Part shown: one piece after another, positions 7,658 through 16,141 of the stretch
Layout: each line of letters begins with the position of its first letter
Numbering within the stretch: position 1 is the stretch's first letter
NCBI RefSeq assembly: GCF_000024865.1
Contig: NC_013595.1
Location: forward strand, 10,106,001 to 10,170,000
Reading direction: 5' to 3'
DNA length: 64,000 nucleotides
Source of the DNA: Streptosporangium roseum DSM 43021
Lineage (GTDB): Bacteria > Actinomycetota > Actinomycetes > Streptosporangiales > Streptosporangiaceae
Notes under the pieces: generated by a model
Seen by the model: the letters and a program-made list of their open reading frames with translations, nothing else
What the model was told of the DNA's origin: nothing
Database searches by the model: none
Program-made: the position numbers and the translations under genes

Positions 7658-8959
7658 GTGTCCGCACTGACGATCTTCACCTCCGCCACCACCACCGCAG
7701 CCGTGACCGTCCCGGCGACCCGCGCCTCCGGGGGCCGGCGGATCCCCGCCGTGCTCGGCTCGGACCTTGAGGTCCCGGTCAAGGGCGGCAGGCTCGTCCC
7801 CTACGCCAACCTCGACTACGCCGCCAGCGCGCCCTGTCTGGAGCCGGTGAGCGCCGCCGTCGCCGCCGCGCTCCCGGCCTACTCCAGCGTCCACCGCGGC
7901 GCCGGATACGCTTCCCAGCTCACCACCGCCCGCTACGAGCAGGCCCGGCACACGGTCCGCGCCTTCGTCGGGGCGCGCCCCGACGACTCGGTGATCTTCA
8001 CCCGGAACACCACCGACGCCACCAACCTGCTGGCCCGCAGCCTGCCCGAGGGGACCACCGCCGTGGTCTTCGACACCGAGCACCACGCCTCGCTCCTGCC
8101 CTGGGCCGACGCCGTACGGCTGGCGCCCCCCGCCTTCCCCGGCGAGGCGGTCCGCGCCGCCGACGAGGCGCTGGCCGGGATCGACGGCCCCAAGCTGCTG
8201 GTGGTGACCGCCGCCTCCAACGTCACCGGCGAGCTCTGGCCGATCGCCGCCCTGGCCCACATCGCCCACCGCCACGGCGCCCGCATCCTCGTCGACGCCG
8301 CCCAGCTCGTCCCGCACCGCCGTCTCAACCTGACCGCGCTGGACCTGGACTACGTGGTCTTCTCCGGCCACAAGCTCTACGCCCCCTTCGGCACGGGCGC
8401 CCTGATCGGCCGGACGGACTGGCTGGCGGCGGCGGAGCCGTACCTGCGGGGCGGCGGCGCGGTGAAGGCCGTCAACGACGACGAGACCGAGTGGCACACC
8501 GACCCCGAGGCCCGCCACGAGGCCGGCACCCCGAACGTCCTGGGCGCCATCGCCCTGGCCGCCGCCTGCGACGCGCTGAGCGCCACCGGCTGGAGCGCCC
8601 TGATCCGCGAGGAGGAGCGTCTCATCGGCCGCCTCCGCGCCGGGCTCGCCGGCATCGAGGGCGTCCACGAGCTCTCCCTGTGGGGCCCCGACCACCCCCG
8701 CGTCGGCATCGTCTCCTTCGTGGTGGACGGCTTCACCGCCCGCGAGGTCGCCGAGGTCCTGTCCGGCGAGTACGGCATCGGCGTGCGCGACGGCAAGTTC
8801 TGCGCCCACCCCTTCGTCCGCCACCTCCTCGGCGCCAAGGACGGCGGCTGCGACGACGTCACCGCCTCCGCCGTCCGCGCCTCCATCGGGATCGGCACCA
8901 CCGAGGAGCACGTCGACCGTCTGGTCACCGCTCTGCGGGATCTCCTCAACCGGGACTGA
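7658..8959 (+). CDS. class V aminotransferase-fold PLP enzyme under SAM-IV control
   Basis: A 433-residue enzyme starting at GTG 7658 (AGGGAG 8 nt upstream). LDYAASAP (52-59), the PLP aspartate segment VDAAQ (212-216) and the Schiff-base lysine in SGHKLY (Lys239) place it with the cysteine desulfurase / isopenicillin epimerase group. A conserved cysteine lies in a KFCAHPF segment near the end. The substrate is unknown. Control by a SAM riboswitch points to sulfur or methionine metabolism rather than Fe-S assembly, and no IscU/SufU partner is adjacent. An orphan NuoD gene follows 17 bp later, probably on the same transcript. Confidence 0.88.
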   Translation: MSALTIFTSATTTAAVTVPATRASGGRRIPAVLGSDLEVPVKGGRLVPYANLDYAASAPCLEPVSAAVAAALPAYSSVHRGAGYASQLTTARYEQARHTVRAFVGARPDDSVIFTRNTTDATNLLARSLPEGTTAVVFDTEHHASLLPWADAVRLAPPAFPGEAVRAADEALAGIDGPKLLVVTAASNVTGELWPIAALAHIAHRHGARILVDAAQLVPHRRLNLTALDLDYVVFSGHKLYAPFGTGALIGRTDWLAAAEPYLRGGGAVKAVNDDETEWHTDPEARHEAGTPNVLGAIALAAACDALSATGWSALIREEERLIGRLRAGLAGIEGVHELSLWGPDHPRVGIVSFVVDGFTAREVAEVLSGEYGIGVRDGKFCAHPFVRHLLGAKDGGCDDVTASAVRASIGIGTTEEHVDRLVTALRDLLNRD

Positions 8960-8976
8960 CGTGACAGCATGGCCTT

Positions 8977-10173
8977 ATGACTGAGCGTCGTGCCGCAGGC
9001 GCGCCCCGGGAGATCAGCGTAGGGATCGGCGCCGGAGCGGACGCCGTGCACGGAGTGCGCGGCAAGGAGCTCGCGACCGAGGACATGGTCCTCAACATCG
9101 GGCCGCAGCATCCGTCCACGCACGGGGTGCTGCGGCTGCGGCTCACGCTGGACGGGGAGCGGATCAGCGCGGCCGAGCCGATCGTGGGCTACATGCACCG
9201 CGGCGCGGAGAAGCTGTTCGAGGTGCGCGACTACCGGCAGATCATCGTGCTGGCCAACCGGCACGACTGGCTGTCGGCGTTCGCCAACGAGCTGGGCGTC
9301 GTGCTCGCGGTGGAGCGGATGCTCGGCATGGAGGTGCCCGTCCGGGCCGTCTGGATGCGCACCCTGCTGGCCGAGCTCAACCGGGTCCTCAGCCACCTGA
9401 TGTTCCTCGGCTCCTACCCGCTGGAGCTCGGCGCGATCACCCCGGTCTTCTACGCGTTCCGGGAGCGCGAGACCCTCCAGGCCGTGATGGAGGAGATCTC
9501 CGGCGGCCGGATGCACTACATGTTCAACCGGGTCGGCGGCCTCAAGGAGGACGTGCCCGAGGGGTGGAGCGGCCGGGCCTCGCGCGCCGTCGCGGACGTG
9601 CGGCGGCGGCTGCCCGACATCGAGAACCTGGTCGCCGGGAACGAGATCTTCCTGGCCCGCACGGTCGGGGTGGGCGTGCTGGACCGCGAGACGATCATGC
9701 AGTACGGCGTGAGCGGCCCCATCGCCCGTGCCTCGGGGGTGGACATCGACCTGCGCAGGGACGAGCCCTACCTCGCCTACGGCGAGCTGCCGGTGCGGGT
9801 CGTGACCCGGTCGGCCGGAGACTGCCGCGCCCGGTTCGAGGTGCTCCTGGAGCAGGTGAAGGTCTCCCTGGACCTGGCCGACGCCTGCCTGGAGCGGCTC
9901 CGGGAGCTGCCGCAGGGGCCCGTCAACCAGCGCCTGCCCAAGGTGCTCAAGGTCCCCGAGGGCCACACCTACGCCTGGACCGAGAACCCGCTCGGCATCA
10001 ACGGCTACTACCTGGTCTCCCGCGGCGAGAAGACCCCGTGGCGGATGAAGCTCCGCTCGGCCTCCTACAACAACGTCCAGGTGCTGCGCGAGATGCTGCC
10101 GGGCCAGCTGCTCGCCGACATGGTGGCCATCCTCGGGTCGATGTTCTTCGTCGTGGGCGACATCGACAAGTGA
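8977..10173 (+). CDS. orphan NADH-quinone oxidoreductase subunit D-like protein
   Basis: A 398-residue NuoD (49-kDa family) protein with IGPQHPSTHG (41-50), GYMHRGAEK and the conserved ending MFFVVGDIDK. In complex I this subunit helps form the quinone site with NuoB. No other nuo gene is present here, so it is a second, dispersed copy, as reported in streptomycetes. It starts 17 bp after the PLP enzyme and should share the SAM-controlled transcript. Whether it joins complex I or a different hydrogenase-like complex is unknown. It converges on the folate operon with no clear terminator in the 16-bp gap. Confidence 0.9.
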   Translation: MTERRAAGAPREISVGIGAGADAVHGVRGKELATEDMVLNIGPQHPSTHGVLRLRLTLDGERISAAEPIVGYMHRGAEKLFEVRDYRQIIVLANRHDWLSAFANELGVVLAVERMLGMEVPVRAVWMRTLLAELNRVLSHLMFLGSYPLELGAITPVFYAFRERETLQAVMEEISGGRMHYMFNRVGGLKEDVPEGWSGRASRAVADVRRRLPDIENLVAGNEIFLARTVGVGVLDRETIMQYGVSGPIARASGVDIDLRRDEPYLAYGELPVRVVTRSAGDCRARFEVLLEQVKVSLDLADACLERLRELPQGPVNQRLPKVLKVPEGHTYAWTENPLGINGYYLVSRGEKTPWRMKLRSASYNNVQVLREMLPGQLLADMVAILGSMFFVVGDIDK

Positions 10174-10189
10174 CCCCCGCGCGGGCGGA

Positions 10190-10642
10190 CTAGCGGTCCT
10201 CCTCCGAGGAGTCCTTCGGCACCTTGCAGCAGTACTCCAGGTAGAGGGCGGCGCACACCAGCAGCACGCAGACGACGAACGAGCCGCCGGTGATGAGGAA
10301 GTCGCGGCGCGGCACGCCCTGCTCCAGCAGCTCGGCGGTGTAGAGGGTGAATCCGGCGAAGATTCCGCCGAAGATCGCCCCGCCGTACGCGGAGGCCTTG
10401 GCCAGGGCCGCGAGCCGGGCCACGGCCAGCGGTTCGACGGGCTTGGTGTCGCCCCTGCGCTCGATCCGGGCCTTGGTCATCCATCCGCTGTAGATCTCGC
10501 CGACGGCCAGCAGGAGCACCGTGGGGATCGCGGTCCACGGCACGGTCGGCAGGGACGAGTAGAGGGGCTTCAGCAGTGCCCAGGTGATGATCGCGAACAC
10601 GATGAGGAGACCGACGAGCACGCCGGGGCGGGTCGGCTTCAA
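10190..10642 (-). CDS. DUF3180 family membrane protein
   Basis: A 150-residue protein with four hydrophobic helices (beginning near VLVGLLIVFAIITWAL, IPTVLLLAVGEI, YGGAIFGGIFAGFT and FVVCVLLVCAALYLEY) and a charged C-terminal end. The start is TTG at 10642, overlapping the folK stop as TTGA, so it is translationally coupled to folK. It is the last gene of the folate operon in many actinobacteria; its function is not known. A much longer upstream reading in this frame only shadows folK. Confidence 0.82.
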   Translation of the reverse strand: MKPTRPGVLVGLLIVFAIITWALLKPLYSSLPTVPWTAIPTVLLLAVGEIYSGWMTKARIERRGDTKPVEPLAVARLAALAKASAYGGAIFGGIFAGFTLYTAELLEQGVPRRDFLITGGSFVVCVLLVCAALYLEYCCKVPKDSSEEDR

Positions 10643-11136
10643 ATGGGCCTCTGCAGCGTCAGGTCGGCGCGGAGCCGTACGTAGTCCTGGTCCAGCGCGG
10701 CCAGCAGGTCGTCGACCCGGCGACCGGACAGGACCGCGTCCGGGTCGGCCCGCGACCACGGCACCAGCACGAACGCGCGCTCGTGTGCCCGGGGGTGCGG
10801 CAGCGTCAGCTCGGGGTCGTCGGAGACGACGTCCCCCACGGTGATCAGGTCGACGTCCAGGGTGCGCGCTCCCCAGCGCTCTGCCCGGACCCGGCCGAAG
10901 GCGTTCTCCACACCTTGAGCACGATCGAGGAGCGTCCTGGGTTCCAGGGTGCTATGCGCGATCACCACCGCGTTGAGGTAGGGCCCCTGCTCGGGGCCGC
11001 CGAACGGGTCGGTCTCGTAGACCGGCGACACCGCGACGAATTCGAGGCCCGGCGCGTCGAAGAGCGAGTCGAGCGCGCCCTGCAGCGTGTCGAACCGGTC
11101 GCCCAGGTTGCTGCCGAGCGCCAGCACGACCTTCAT
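10639..11136 (-). CDS. folK: HPPK, 2-amino-4-hydroxy-6-hydroxymethyldihydropteridine pyrophosphokinase
   Basis: Transfers pyrophosphate from ATP to the pterin alcohol made by FolB. The 165-residue protein opens MKVVLALGSNLGDR, has YETDPFGG and YLNAVV, and carries the signature RWGARTLDVDLI (88-99) with the two magnesium aspartates; LPHPRAHERAFVLVP completes the site. The ATG overlaps the folB stop (ATGA) and its own stop overlaps DUF3180, so it sits in a fully coupled chain. Confidence 0.96.
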   Translation of the reverse strand: MKVVLALGSNLGDRFDTLQGALDSLFDAPGLEFVAVSPVYETDPFGGPEQGPYLNAVVIAHSTLEPRTLLDRAQGVENAFGRVRAERWGARTLDVDLITVGDVVSDDPELTLPHPRAHERAFVLVPWSRADPDAVLSGRRVDDLLAALDQDYVRLRADLTLQRPI

Positions 11137-11495
11137 CCCCGGCTCCGGGTGATCGTCACGACCACGTCGTCGAACGGCAGTGGGATCGGCGCGGCCGGCT
11201 TGTGCACGCTCACCTCCGCCGACAGCACCTGCTCGCGGGCCAGGCAGACATCCGCCAGGCGCTGGGCCAGGGTCTCGATCAGATTGACCGGCTCGCCCTC
11301 CACGACCTTCACCAGGTCCTGGGCGAGCTCGCCGTAGTGCACGGTTTTGGTCAGGTCGTCTCCGGCCGCCGCGGGCGCCGTGTCGAGGAAGAGCGTGGCG
11401 TCGACGACGAACTCCTGGCCGAGCTCGCGCTCGGCGGCCAGCACGCCGTGCCGTCCTCGCGCCCGCAGGCCCTTCACACTGATCCGGTCGGTCAC
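11133..11495 (-). CDS. folB: dihydroneopterin aldolase
   Basis: Cleaves dihydroneopterin to the 6-hydroxymethyl pterin and glycolaldehyde. The 120-residue protein begins at GTG 11495 (MTDRISVKGLRARGRHGVL) and has the family landmarks HGVLAAERELGQEF, TVHYGELA, ETLAQRLADVCL and the final VSVHKPAAPIP. Its GTG shares bases with the stop of the NTF2-like gene and its stop shares bases with folK's ATG. It is cytoplasmic, normally octameric. The longer upstream frame has no similarity and is ignored. Confidence 0.95.
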   Translation of the reverse strand: MTDRISVKGLRARGRHGVLAAERELGQEFVVDATLFLDTAPAAAGDDLTKTVHYGELAQDLVKVVEGEPVNLIETLAQRLADVCLAREQVLSAEVSVHKPAAPIPLPFDDVVVTITRSRG

Positions 11496-11929
11496 GCGGC
11501 TTCCTCTTCCTCGTCTTCGTCGCCCTGCAGCACCGGTGAGCCGTGGTGCAGCCAGAGCCGCCACCCCGACTCCGTCCTGATGAAGGTGTTGCTCGCCACG
11601 ACCTTGCCCGCGGCGAAGCTGGAGTCGCCCTCGTCTCCCGCGGTGAGGATGTTCTCCTCGCAGGTGAGGATGGCCACGTCACCCAGGACCATGACGCGGA
11701 CGTCGGTCAGCACGAACTGGATGTAGGGGGTGTTGGCCATGATGAGCGCCCAGGAGCGCAGCACCTCCTGGCGGCCGTTCACGATCGGCCATCCCGGGTG
11801 CACGCAGCTCACCTGCTCGCCGTCGACGTCCTCGGCCCAGATCTCGGTCATCCTGTCGAGGTCGGCGTTCTCGATCGCGGTGTAGAACGCCTGGTTGACC
11901 GTCTCGACGGCGGTGGTGTCGACGCTCAT
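11492..11929 (-). CDS. NTF2-like / SnoaL-type small protein inside the folate operon
   Basis: A 145-residue protein with the cone-fold pattern of nuclear transport factor 2-like domains: an N-terminal helix (TVNQAFYTAIENADLDRMTEIW), VSCVHPGWP, then strands ending WRLWLHHGSP. It has a very acidic tail. No catalytic site is assigned. Its start overlaps the folP stop and its stop overlaps folB, so its level is tied to the folate enzymes. Homologues occupy the same slot in streptomycetes, which implies a conserved but undefined role. Confidence 0.85.
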   Translation of the reverse strand: MSVDTTAVETVNQAFYTAIENADLDRMTEIWAEDVDGEQVSCVHPGWPIVNGRQEVLRSWALIMANTPYIQFVLTDVRVMVLGDVAILTCEENILTAGDEGDSSFAAGKVVASNTFIRTESGWRLWLHHGSPVLQGDEDEEEEAA

Positions 11930-12777
11930 GCTCTCGCTCCCTGAACTGCGGCAGCCACACGGACGGCGTCCGCGTTCGGGCGTACGTCATGCACGCGCAC
12001 ACACCATGCCCCCGCCTGTGCGACGAGGGCGGTCACGGCGAGCGTGGCGTCATCACTGCGACTGAAAGGACGCGGGGTGCCGTCCGGGTCCGCGAGGAGC
12101 CGGCCCAGGAAACGCTTCCGCGAGGCCCCGATGATCATCGGGTAGCCCAGCTCAGCGAGCTGGTCCAGCCCCGCGAGCAGAGCCCAGTTGTGTTCGGGGT
12201 TCTTGGAGAAGCCCAAGCCCGGGTCGAGCACGATCTGATTGTCGGCCACCCCCTCGGCCAGCACGGAGGAGACCCGTTTGGAGAGCTCCTCCCGCACCTC
12301 GGTCACGACGTCGCCGTAGACCGCCCTGCTGTTCATGGCGTGGCTGTGGCCCCGCCAGTGCATCACCACGTACGGCACTCCGGACTCGGCGACGACGCGC
12401 GGCATCGCCGGATCCGCGAGGCCGCCGCTGACGTCGTTGACCAGCTTCGCCCCGGCCGCCACGGCCGCCTGGGCGACCTCGGCCCGCATGGTGTCGACGC
12501 TGACCGTGACACCCTCCCGGCTCAGCTCCCTGATGACCGGCTCGACCCTGGCCAGCTCCTCTTCGAGCGACACCCTCGCCGCGCCGGGCCTGGTGGACTC
12601 CCCGCCCACGTCGACGATGTCGGCGCCCTGCTCGACCAGCTCCAGGCCGTGCCGTACGGCCGTCGCCGGGTCGAACCACCGCCCGCCGTCGGAGAACGAG
12701 TCGGGGGTCACGTTGACCACGCCCATCACCAGGCATCGGCCCTCGTCGGGCATCCCCGGCACACTCCACGTAGTCAT
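11926..12777 (-). CDS. folP: dihydropteroate synthase
   Basis: Joins the pterin pyrophosphate from FolK to p-aminobenzoate; target of sulfonamides. The 283-residue form beginning MTTWSVPGMP contains both signatures: MGVVNVTPDSFSDGG near residue 18 and GADIVDVGGESTRPGA near residue 50, plus LDPGLGFSK and the IIGASRKRFLG anion site. The start at 12777 matches family length; upstream in-frame sequence is unlike the family. A CCTAGGCT stretch just upstream could contain a -10 box close enough for a leaderless message, which is tentative. First gene of the five-gene folate chain. Confidence 0.95.
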   Translation of the reverse strand: MTTWSVPGMPDEGRCLVMGVVNVTPDSFSDGGRWFDPATAVRHGLELVEQGADIVDVGGESTRPGAARVSLEEELARVEPVIRELSREGVTVSVDTMRAEVAQAAVAAGAKLVNDVSGGLADPAMPRVVAESGVPYVVMHWRGHSHAMNSRAVYGDVVTEVREELSKRVSSVLAEGVADNQIVLDPGLGFSKNPEHNWALLAGLDQLAELGYPMIIGASRKRFLGRLLADPDGTPRPFSRSDDATLAVTALVAQAGAWCVRVHDVRPNADAVRVAAAVQGARA

Positions 12778-13241
12778 GCGGACAAGCCTAGGCGTAGTCC
12801 ACTCTTCGCCCATCTCGCGGGTCCAGCTTGTGCCATAACGAAGCAGCCCGTCCATCCCGGGGCGGACAGCCGCCGATCGGGGCATCCGCCGGCCATGTTC
12901 TCCTCCGCACAGATCCTGAAGCTCCGCCGGGCTCCGCCGGCCCCCGCCCTCGGCGGGCGCCGTCCGGTGACGCCCCGCGCGGGCCACGGCCGCTCGGACG
13001 TGACAACTGTCACAGTGACCGGCCGGGCCGGGACGGCGGCCGCCGGAGCGACGGACCGGCGTGGACAATCGGTGACATTTCTGGCGATCATCTCCCCGGT
13101 TGGGCCGCATCTGTCCCGGTCAACCGATCGGAGAGCATTCGGATCAGGAGTTCGGAGCATGCCGGACCTTGGCAAGTGTGGAGATATTAGCCCGAGCAAA
13201 GCAGGATTGGAGGGCTTTCGAACCCGGCCCCAAAACAGAAA
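12778..13241. other. intergenic region between folP and folE terminator
   Basis: About 460 bp without a convincing gene. Frames open here are explained by high GC. The folP promoter must lie at its left edge; nothing else recognisable was seen. Confidence 0.5.
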
Positions 13242-13275
13242 CCTTGTTCAGGCCGCCGTGGCGGCCCGAACAAGG
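13242..13275 (-). terminator. intrinsic terminator after ftsH-folE
   Basis: CCTTGTTC-A-GGCCGCC pairs with GGCGGCC-C-GAACAAGG, interrupted by one opposed A/C position, over a 2-nt loop. Read on the minus strand it is followed by TTTCTGTTTTGG, a T-rich tail unusual for this genome. It lies 28 bp past the folE stop. Confidence 0.88.
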
Positions 13276-13303
13276 CGGGATATCTGCGGGCAAGGAGCGG
13301 GGA

Positions 13304-13885
13304 TCAGCGGAGGATGAGCGCCATCGCTTCGGCGCGCGTCTTGTCGCTGTTGCGGAAATCACCGCGCACAGCCGAGGTGATGGTCTTGGCACCGGGCTTG
13401 CGGACACCTCGCATGGTCATGCAGAGGTGCTCGCACTCGATGACGACGATGACCCCGCGGGGCTCCAGCACGCTCATGAGCGCGTCGGCGATCTGGGAGG
13501 TCATCCGCTCCTGGACCTGGGGGCGGCGGGCGTAGACGTCGACGAGGCGGGCGAGCTTGGACAGGCCGGTGACCTGACCCTTCTCGTTCGGGATGTAACC
13601 GACGTGGGCGACACCGTGGAACGGCACCAGGTGGTGCTCGCAGGTCGAGTAGACCTCGATGTCGCGCACGAGCACCATCTCGTCGTGGTCGACGTCGAAG
13701 ACCGTGGTCAGTACGTCTTCCGGGGACTGCCCCAGCCCGGCGAACTGCTCCGCGTAGGCGCGGGCGACGCGGGCCGGGGTGTCCTGCAGGCCGTCCCGGT
13801 CCGGATCCTCACCGAGCGCGATCAGGATCTCGCGGACGGCTTTCTCGATCCGGGCCGAATCGACCTGCAACGGCTTCACACTCAC
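13304..13885 (-). CDS. folE: GTP cyclohydrolase I
   Basis: First step of folate synthesis, GTP to dihydroneopterin triphosphate plus formate. The 193-residue protein has the zinc ligands Cys82 and His85 (TCEHH) and Cys155 (CEHLCMTMRGV), the conserved GLSKLAR loop and SAVRGDFR near the end, so it is the classical zinc type. It begins 2 bp after the ftsH stop, and a strong terminator follows. In this organism the folate genes are split into two neighbouring transcripts, ftsH-folE and folP to DUF3180. Confidence 0.97.
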   Translation of the reverse strand: MSVKPLQVDSARIEKAVREILIALGEDPDRDGLQDTPARVARAYAEQFAGLGQSPEDVLTTVFDVDHDEMVLVRDIEVYSTCEHHLVPFHGVAHVGYIPNEKGQVTGLSKLARLVDVYARRPQVQERMTSQIADALMSVLEPRGVIVVIECEHLCMTMRGVRKPGAKTITSAVRGDFRNSDKTRAEAMALILR

Positions 13886-13887
13886 AC

Positions 13888-15858
13888 TCAGTTCCCGTCC
13901 CTGGGCACGGAGTCGACGTGACCCGCGCCCGCGGGGAGCGCGCCGTTGCCGGACTGCTCCTTCGGGGTCAGGATCGGCGGGCGGTCCGAGGGGAGCCGCT
14001 TGCCGTAGCCGGAGTAGGAGGGGCGCTTCTCCTTGACGACCACCGGCGCGAAGATCTGCAGCACCATGTCGCGGGAGAGCGTCTCCTTCTCCATGAGTTC
14101 GAGCACCAGGTTGTCGAGCACGTCGCGGTATTCGACGAGGATCTCCCAGGCCTGGTCGTGGCCGGCCTCGATCAGGCGGCGCACCTCCTCGTCGATCGTG
14201 GAGGCGATCTTCTCGGAGTAGTCGCGCTCGTGACCCATCTCACGGCCGAGGAAGACCTCGGCGTTGCCGCTGCCGAACTTCCGCGCGCCGAGCTGCTCGC
14301 TCATGCCGTACTCGGTGACCATGCGGCGGGCGATGGAGGTGGCCTTCTCGATGTCGTTGGAGGCACCGGTGGTGGGCTCGTGGAAGACGAGCTCCTCCGC
14401 CGTGCGCCCGCCCAGCAGCATCGCGAGCTGGTCCAGCATCTCCGAGCGGGTCGCCAGGAACTTGTCCTCCATCGGCAGCGTCATCGTGTAACCGAGGGCG
14501 CGGCCGCGGGACAGGATCGTGATCTTGTGGACCGGGTCGGAGTTGGGCAGCGCGTGCGCGACCAGGGCGTGACCACCCTCGTGGTACGCGATGATCTTCT
14601 TCTCCTGGTCCGACATGACGCGGGTCTTGCGCTCCGGACCGGCCATCACGCGGTCGATGGACTCCTCGAGCATCTCCATCGTGATCAGCTTCTGGTCCGC
14701 GCGGGCGGTGAGCAGCGCGGCCTCGTTGATCACGTTCGCCAGGTCGGCACCGGTGAAACCGGGCGTCCGGCGGGCGATGATGTCGAGCTCGACGCCCTCG
14801 GCGAACGGCTTGCCGCGGCCGTGCACCTTGAGGATGCCCTTACGGCCCTCCAGGTCGGGACGGTCGACGGTGACCTGGCGGTCGAAACGTCCCGGACGCA
14901 GCAGTGCCGGGTCCAGGATGTCGGGCCGGTTGGTCGCGGCGATCAGGATCACGCCGCCCTTGACGTCGAAGCCGTCCATCTCGACGAGGAGCTGGTTCAG
15001 CGTCTGCTCGCGCTCGTCGTGACCACCGCCGAGACCGGCGCCGCGGTGACGGCCCACCGCGTCGATCTCGTCGATGAAGATGATCGCCGGCGCGTTCGCC
15101 TTGGCCTGCTCGAACAGGTCGCGGACTCGCGAGGCGCCGACACCGACGAACATCTCGACGAAGTCGGAACCGGAGATCGAGTAGAACGGCACCCCGGCCT
15201 CGCCGGCGACGGCCCTGGCGAGCAGGGTCTTGCCGGTTCCGGGCGGGCCGTAGAGCAGGACGCCCTTGGGGATCTTCGCGCCGATCGCCTGGAACTTGGC
15301 CGGGGCCTGCAGGAACTCCTTGATCTCCTGGAGCTCCTCGATGGCCTCGTCCGCGCCCGCGACGTCGGCGAAGGTGGTCTTCGGGGTGTCCTTGGTGATG
15401 AGTTTGGCCTTCGACTTGCCGAAGTTCATCACCCGGGAGCCGCCGCCCTGCATCTGGTTCATGATGAACAGGAAGATCAGCACGATGATGACGATCGGCA
15501 GGAAGCTCACCAGGAGGCCGAGGAGGAAGTTCTCCTTCGGCACGTCGACGGTGTAGCCGCCGGTGAGCTTGCCGCTGTTCTCGGCGGCTTCGAGCTTGTC
15601 TGCGAGCTGGACACCCTGCCCGGTCACCCACGAGGAGTAGTAGCGCTTCTTGTCGGTCAGAGTGACCTCGATGCGCTGGTCCTTGTCGATGATCTTCGCG
15701 TTGGAGACCTTGCCTTCGTCGATCCAACTAATGATCTTCGAAGTGTCGGCCTTCTCGTAGTTGCCGTCGCCGCTCCACATCGTGGTGACGAGCAGGAGCA
15801 GCACGACGATGCCCAGGATCCACAGCAGTGGCCCACGTGTAAATCGCTTGAGATCCAT
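13888..15858 (-). CDS. ftsH: ATP-dependent zinc metalloprotease FtsH
   Basis: Membrane-anchored AAA+ protease for quality control. The 656-residue protein has TM1 (about 11-27), an extracytoplasmic loop, TM2 (about 112-134), Walker A GPPGTGKT (204-211), Walker B IIFIDEID (259-266), the second region of homology ending RPGRFDRQ, and the zinc motif HEGGH (426-430). The tail is Pro/Gly-rich. The start MDLKRFTRGPLLW at 15858 fits the family; the frame extends upstream without similarity. It is co-transcribed with folE, 2 bp away, as in related genomes. Confidence 0.97.
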   Translation of the reverse strand: MDLKRFTRGPLLWILGIVVLLLLVTTMWSGDGNYEKADTSKIISWIDEGKVSNAKIIDKDQRIEVTLTDKKRYYSSWVTGQGVQLADKLEAAENSGKLTGGYTVDVPKENFLLGLLVSFLPIVIIVLIFLFIMNQMQGGGSRVMNFGKSKAKLITKDTPKTTFADVAGADEAIEELQEIKEFLQAPAKFQAIGAKIPKGVLLYGPPGTGKTLLARAVAGEAGVPFYSISGSDFVEMFVGVGASRVRDLFEQAKANAPAIIFIDEIDAVGRHRGAGLGGGHDEREQTLNQLLVEMDGFDVKGGVILIAATNRPDILDPALLRPGRFDRQVTVDRPDLEGRKGILKVHGRGKPFAEGVELDIIARRTPGFTGADLANVINEAALLTARADQKLITMEMLEESIDRVMAGPERKTRVMSDQEKKIIAYHEGGHALVAHALPNSDPVHKITILSRGRALGYTMTLPMEDKFLATRSEMLDQLAMLLGGRTAEELVFHEPTTGASNDIEKATSIARRMVTEYGMSEQLGARKFGSGNAEVFLGREMGHERDYSEKIASTIDEEVRRLIEAGHDQAWEILVEYRDVLDNLVLELMEKETLSRDMVLQIFAPVVVKEKRPSYSGYGKRLPSDRPPILTPKEQSGNGALPAGAGHVDSVPRDGN

Positions 15859-16141
15859 CCGATGCGGAACCCCGGCGGGCCCGTCCCTTCCTGACCAAGG
15901 CCTGACACCCCGGGCGAACCCGGGGTTCGCGGTATCCCTAACCGCTCCAACTGACTCCCCAGAGACACCCCGAAAGGTCATCTCTTTGGTGTCCGAAGGT
16001 ACACCGGCGTGCCGCGCAGAGTAACTGCCCGGGCGGTACCGGCTTTGCCCTACCAACGTACGTCAAGTAGCCCGGTGTTCCCCGCCGCTATGAGCAATGT
16101 CGGCCCCCTGGAGGGGCGCGCTTCGCGCAGGGCGTACTTTT

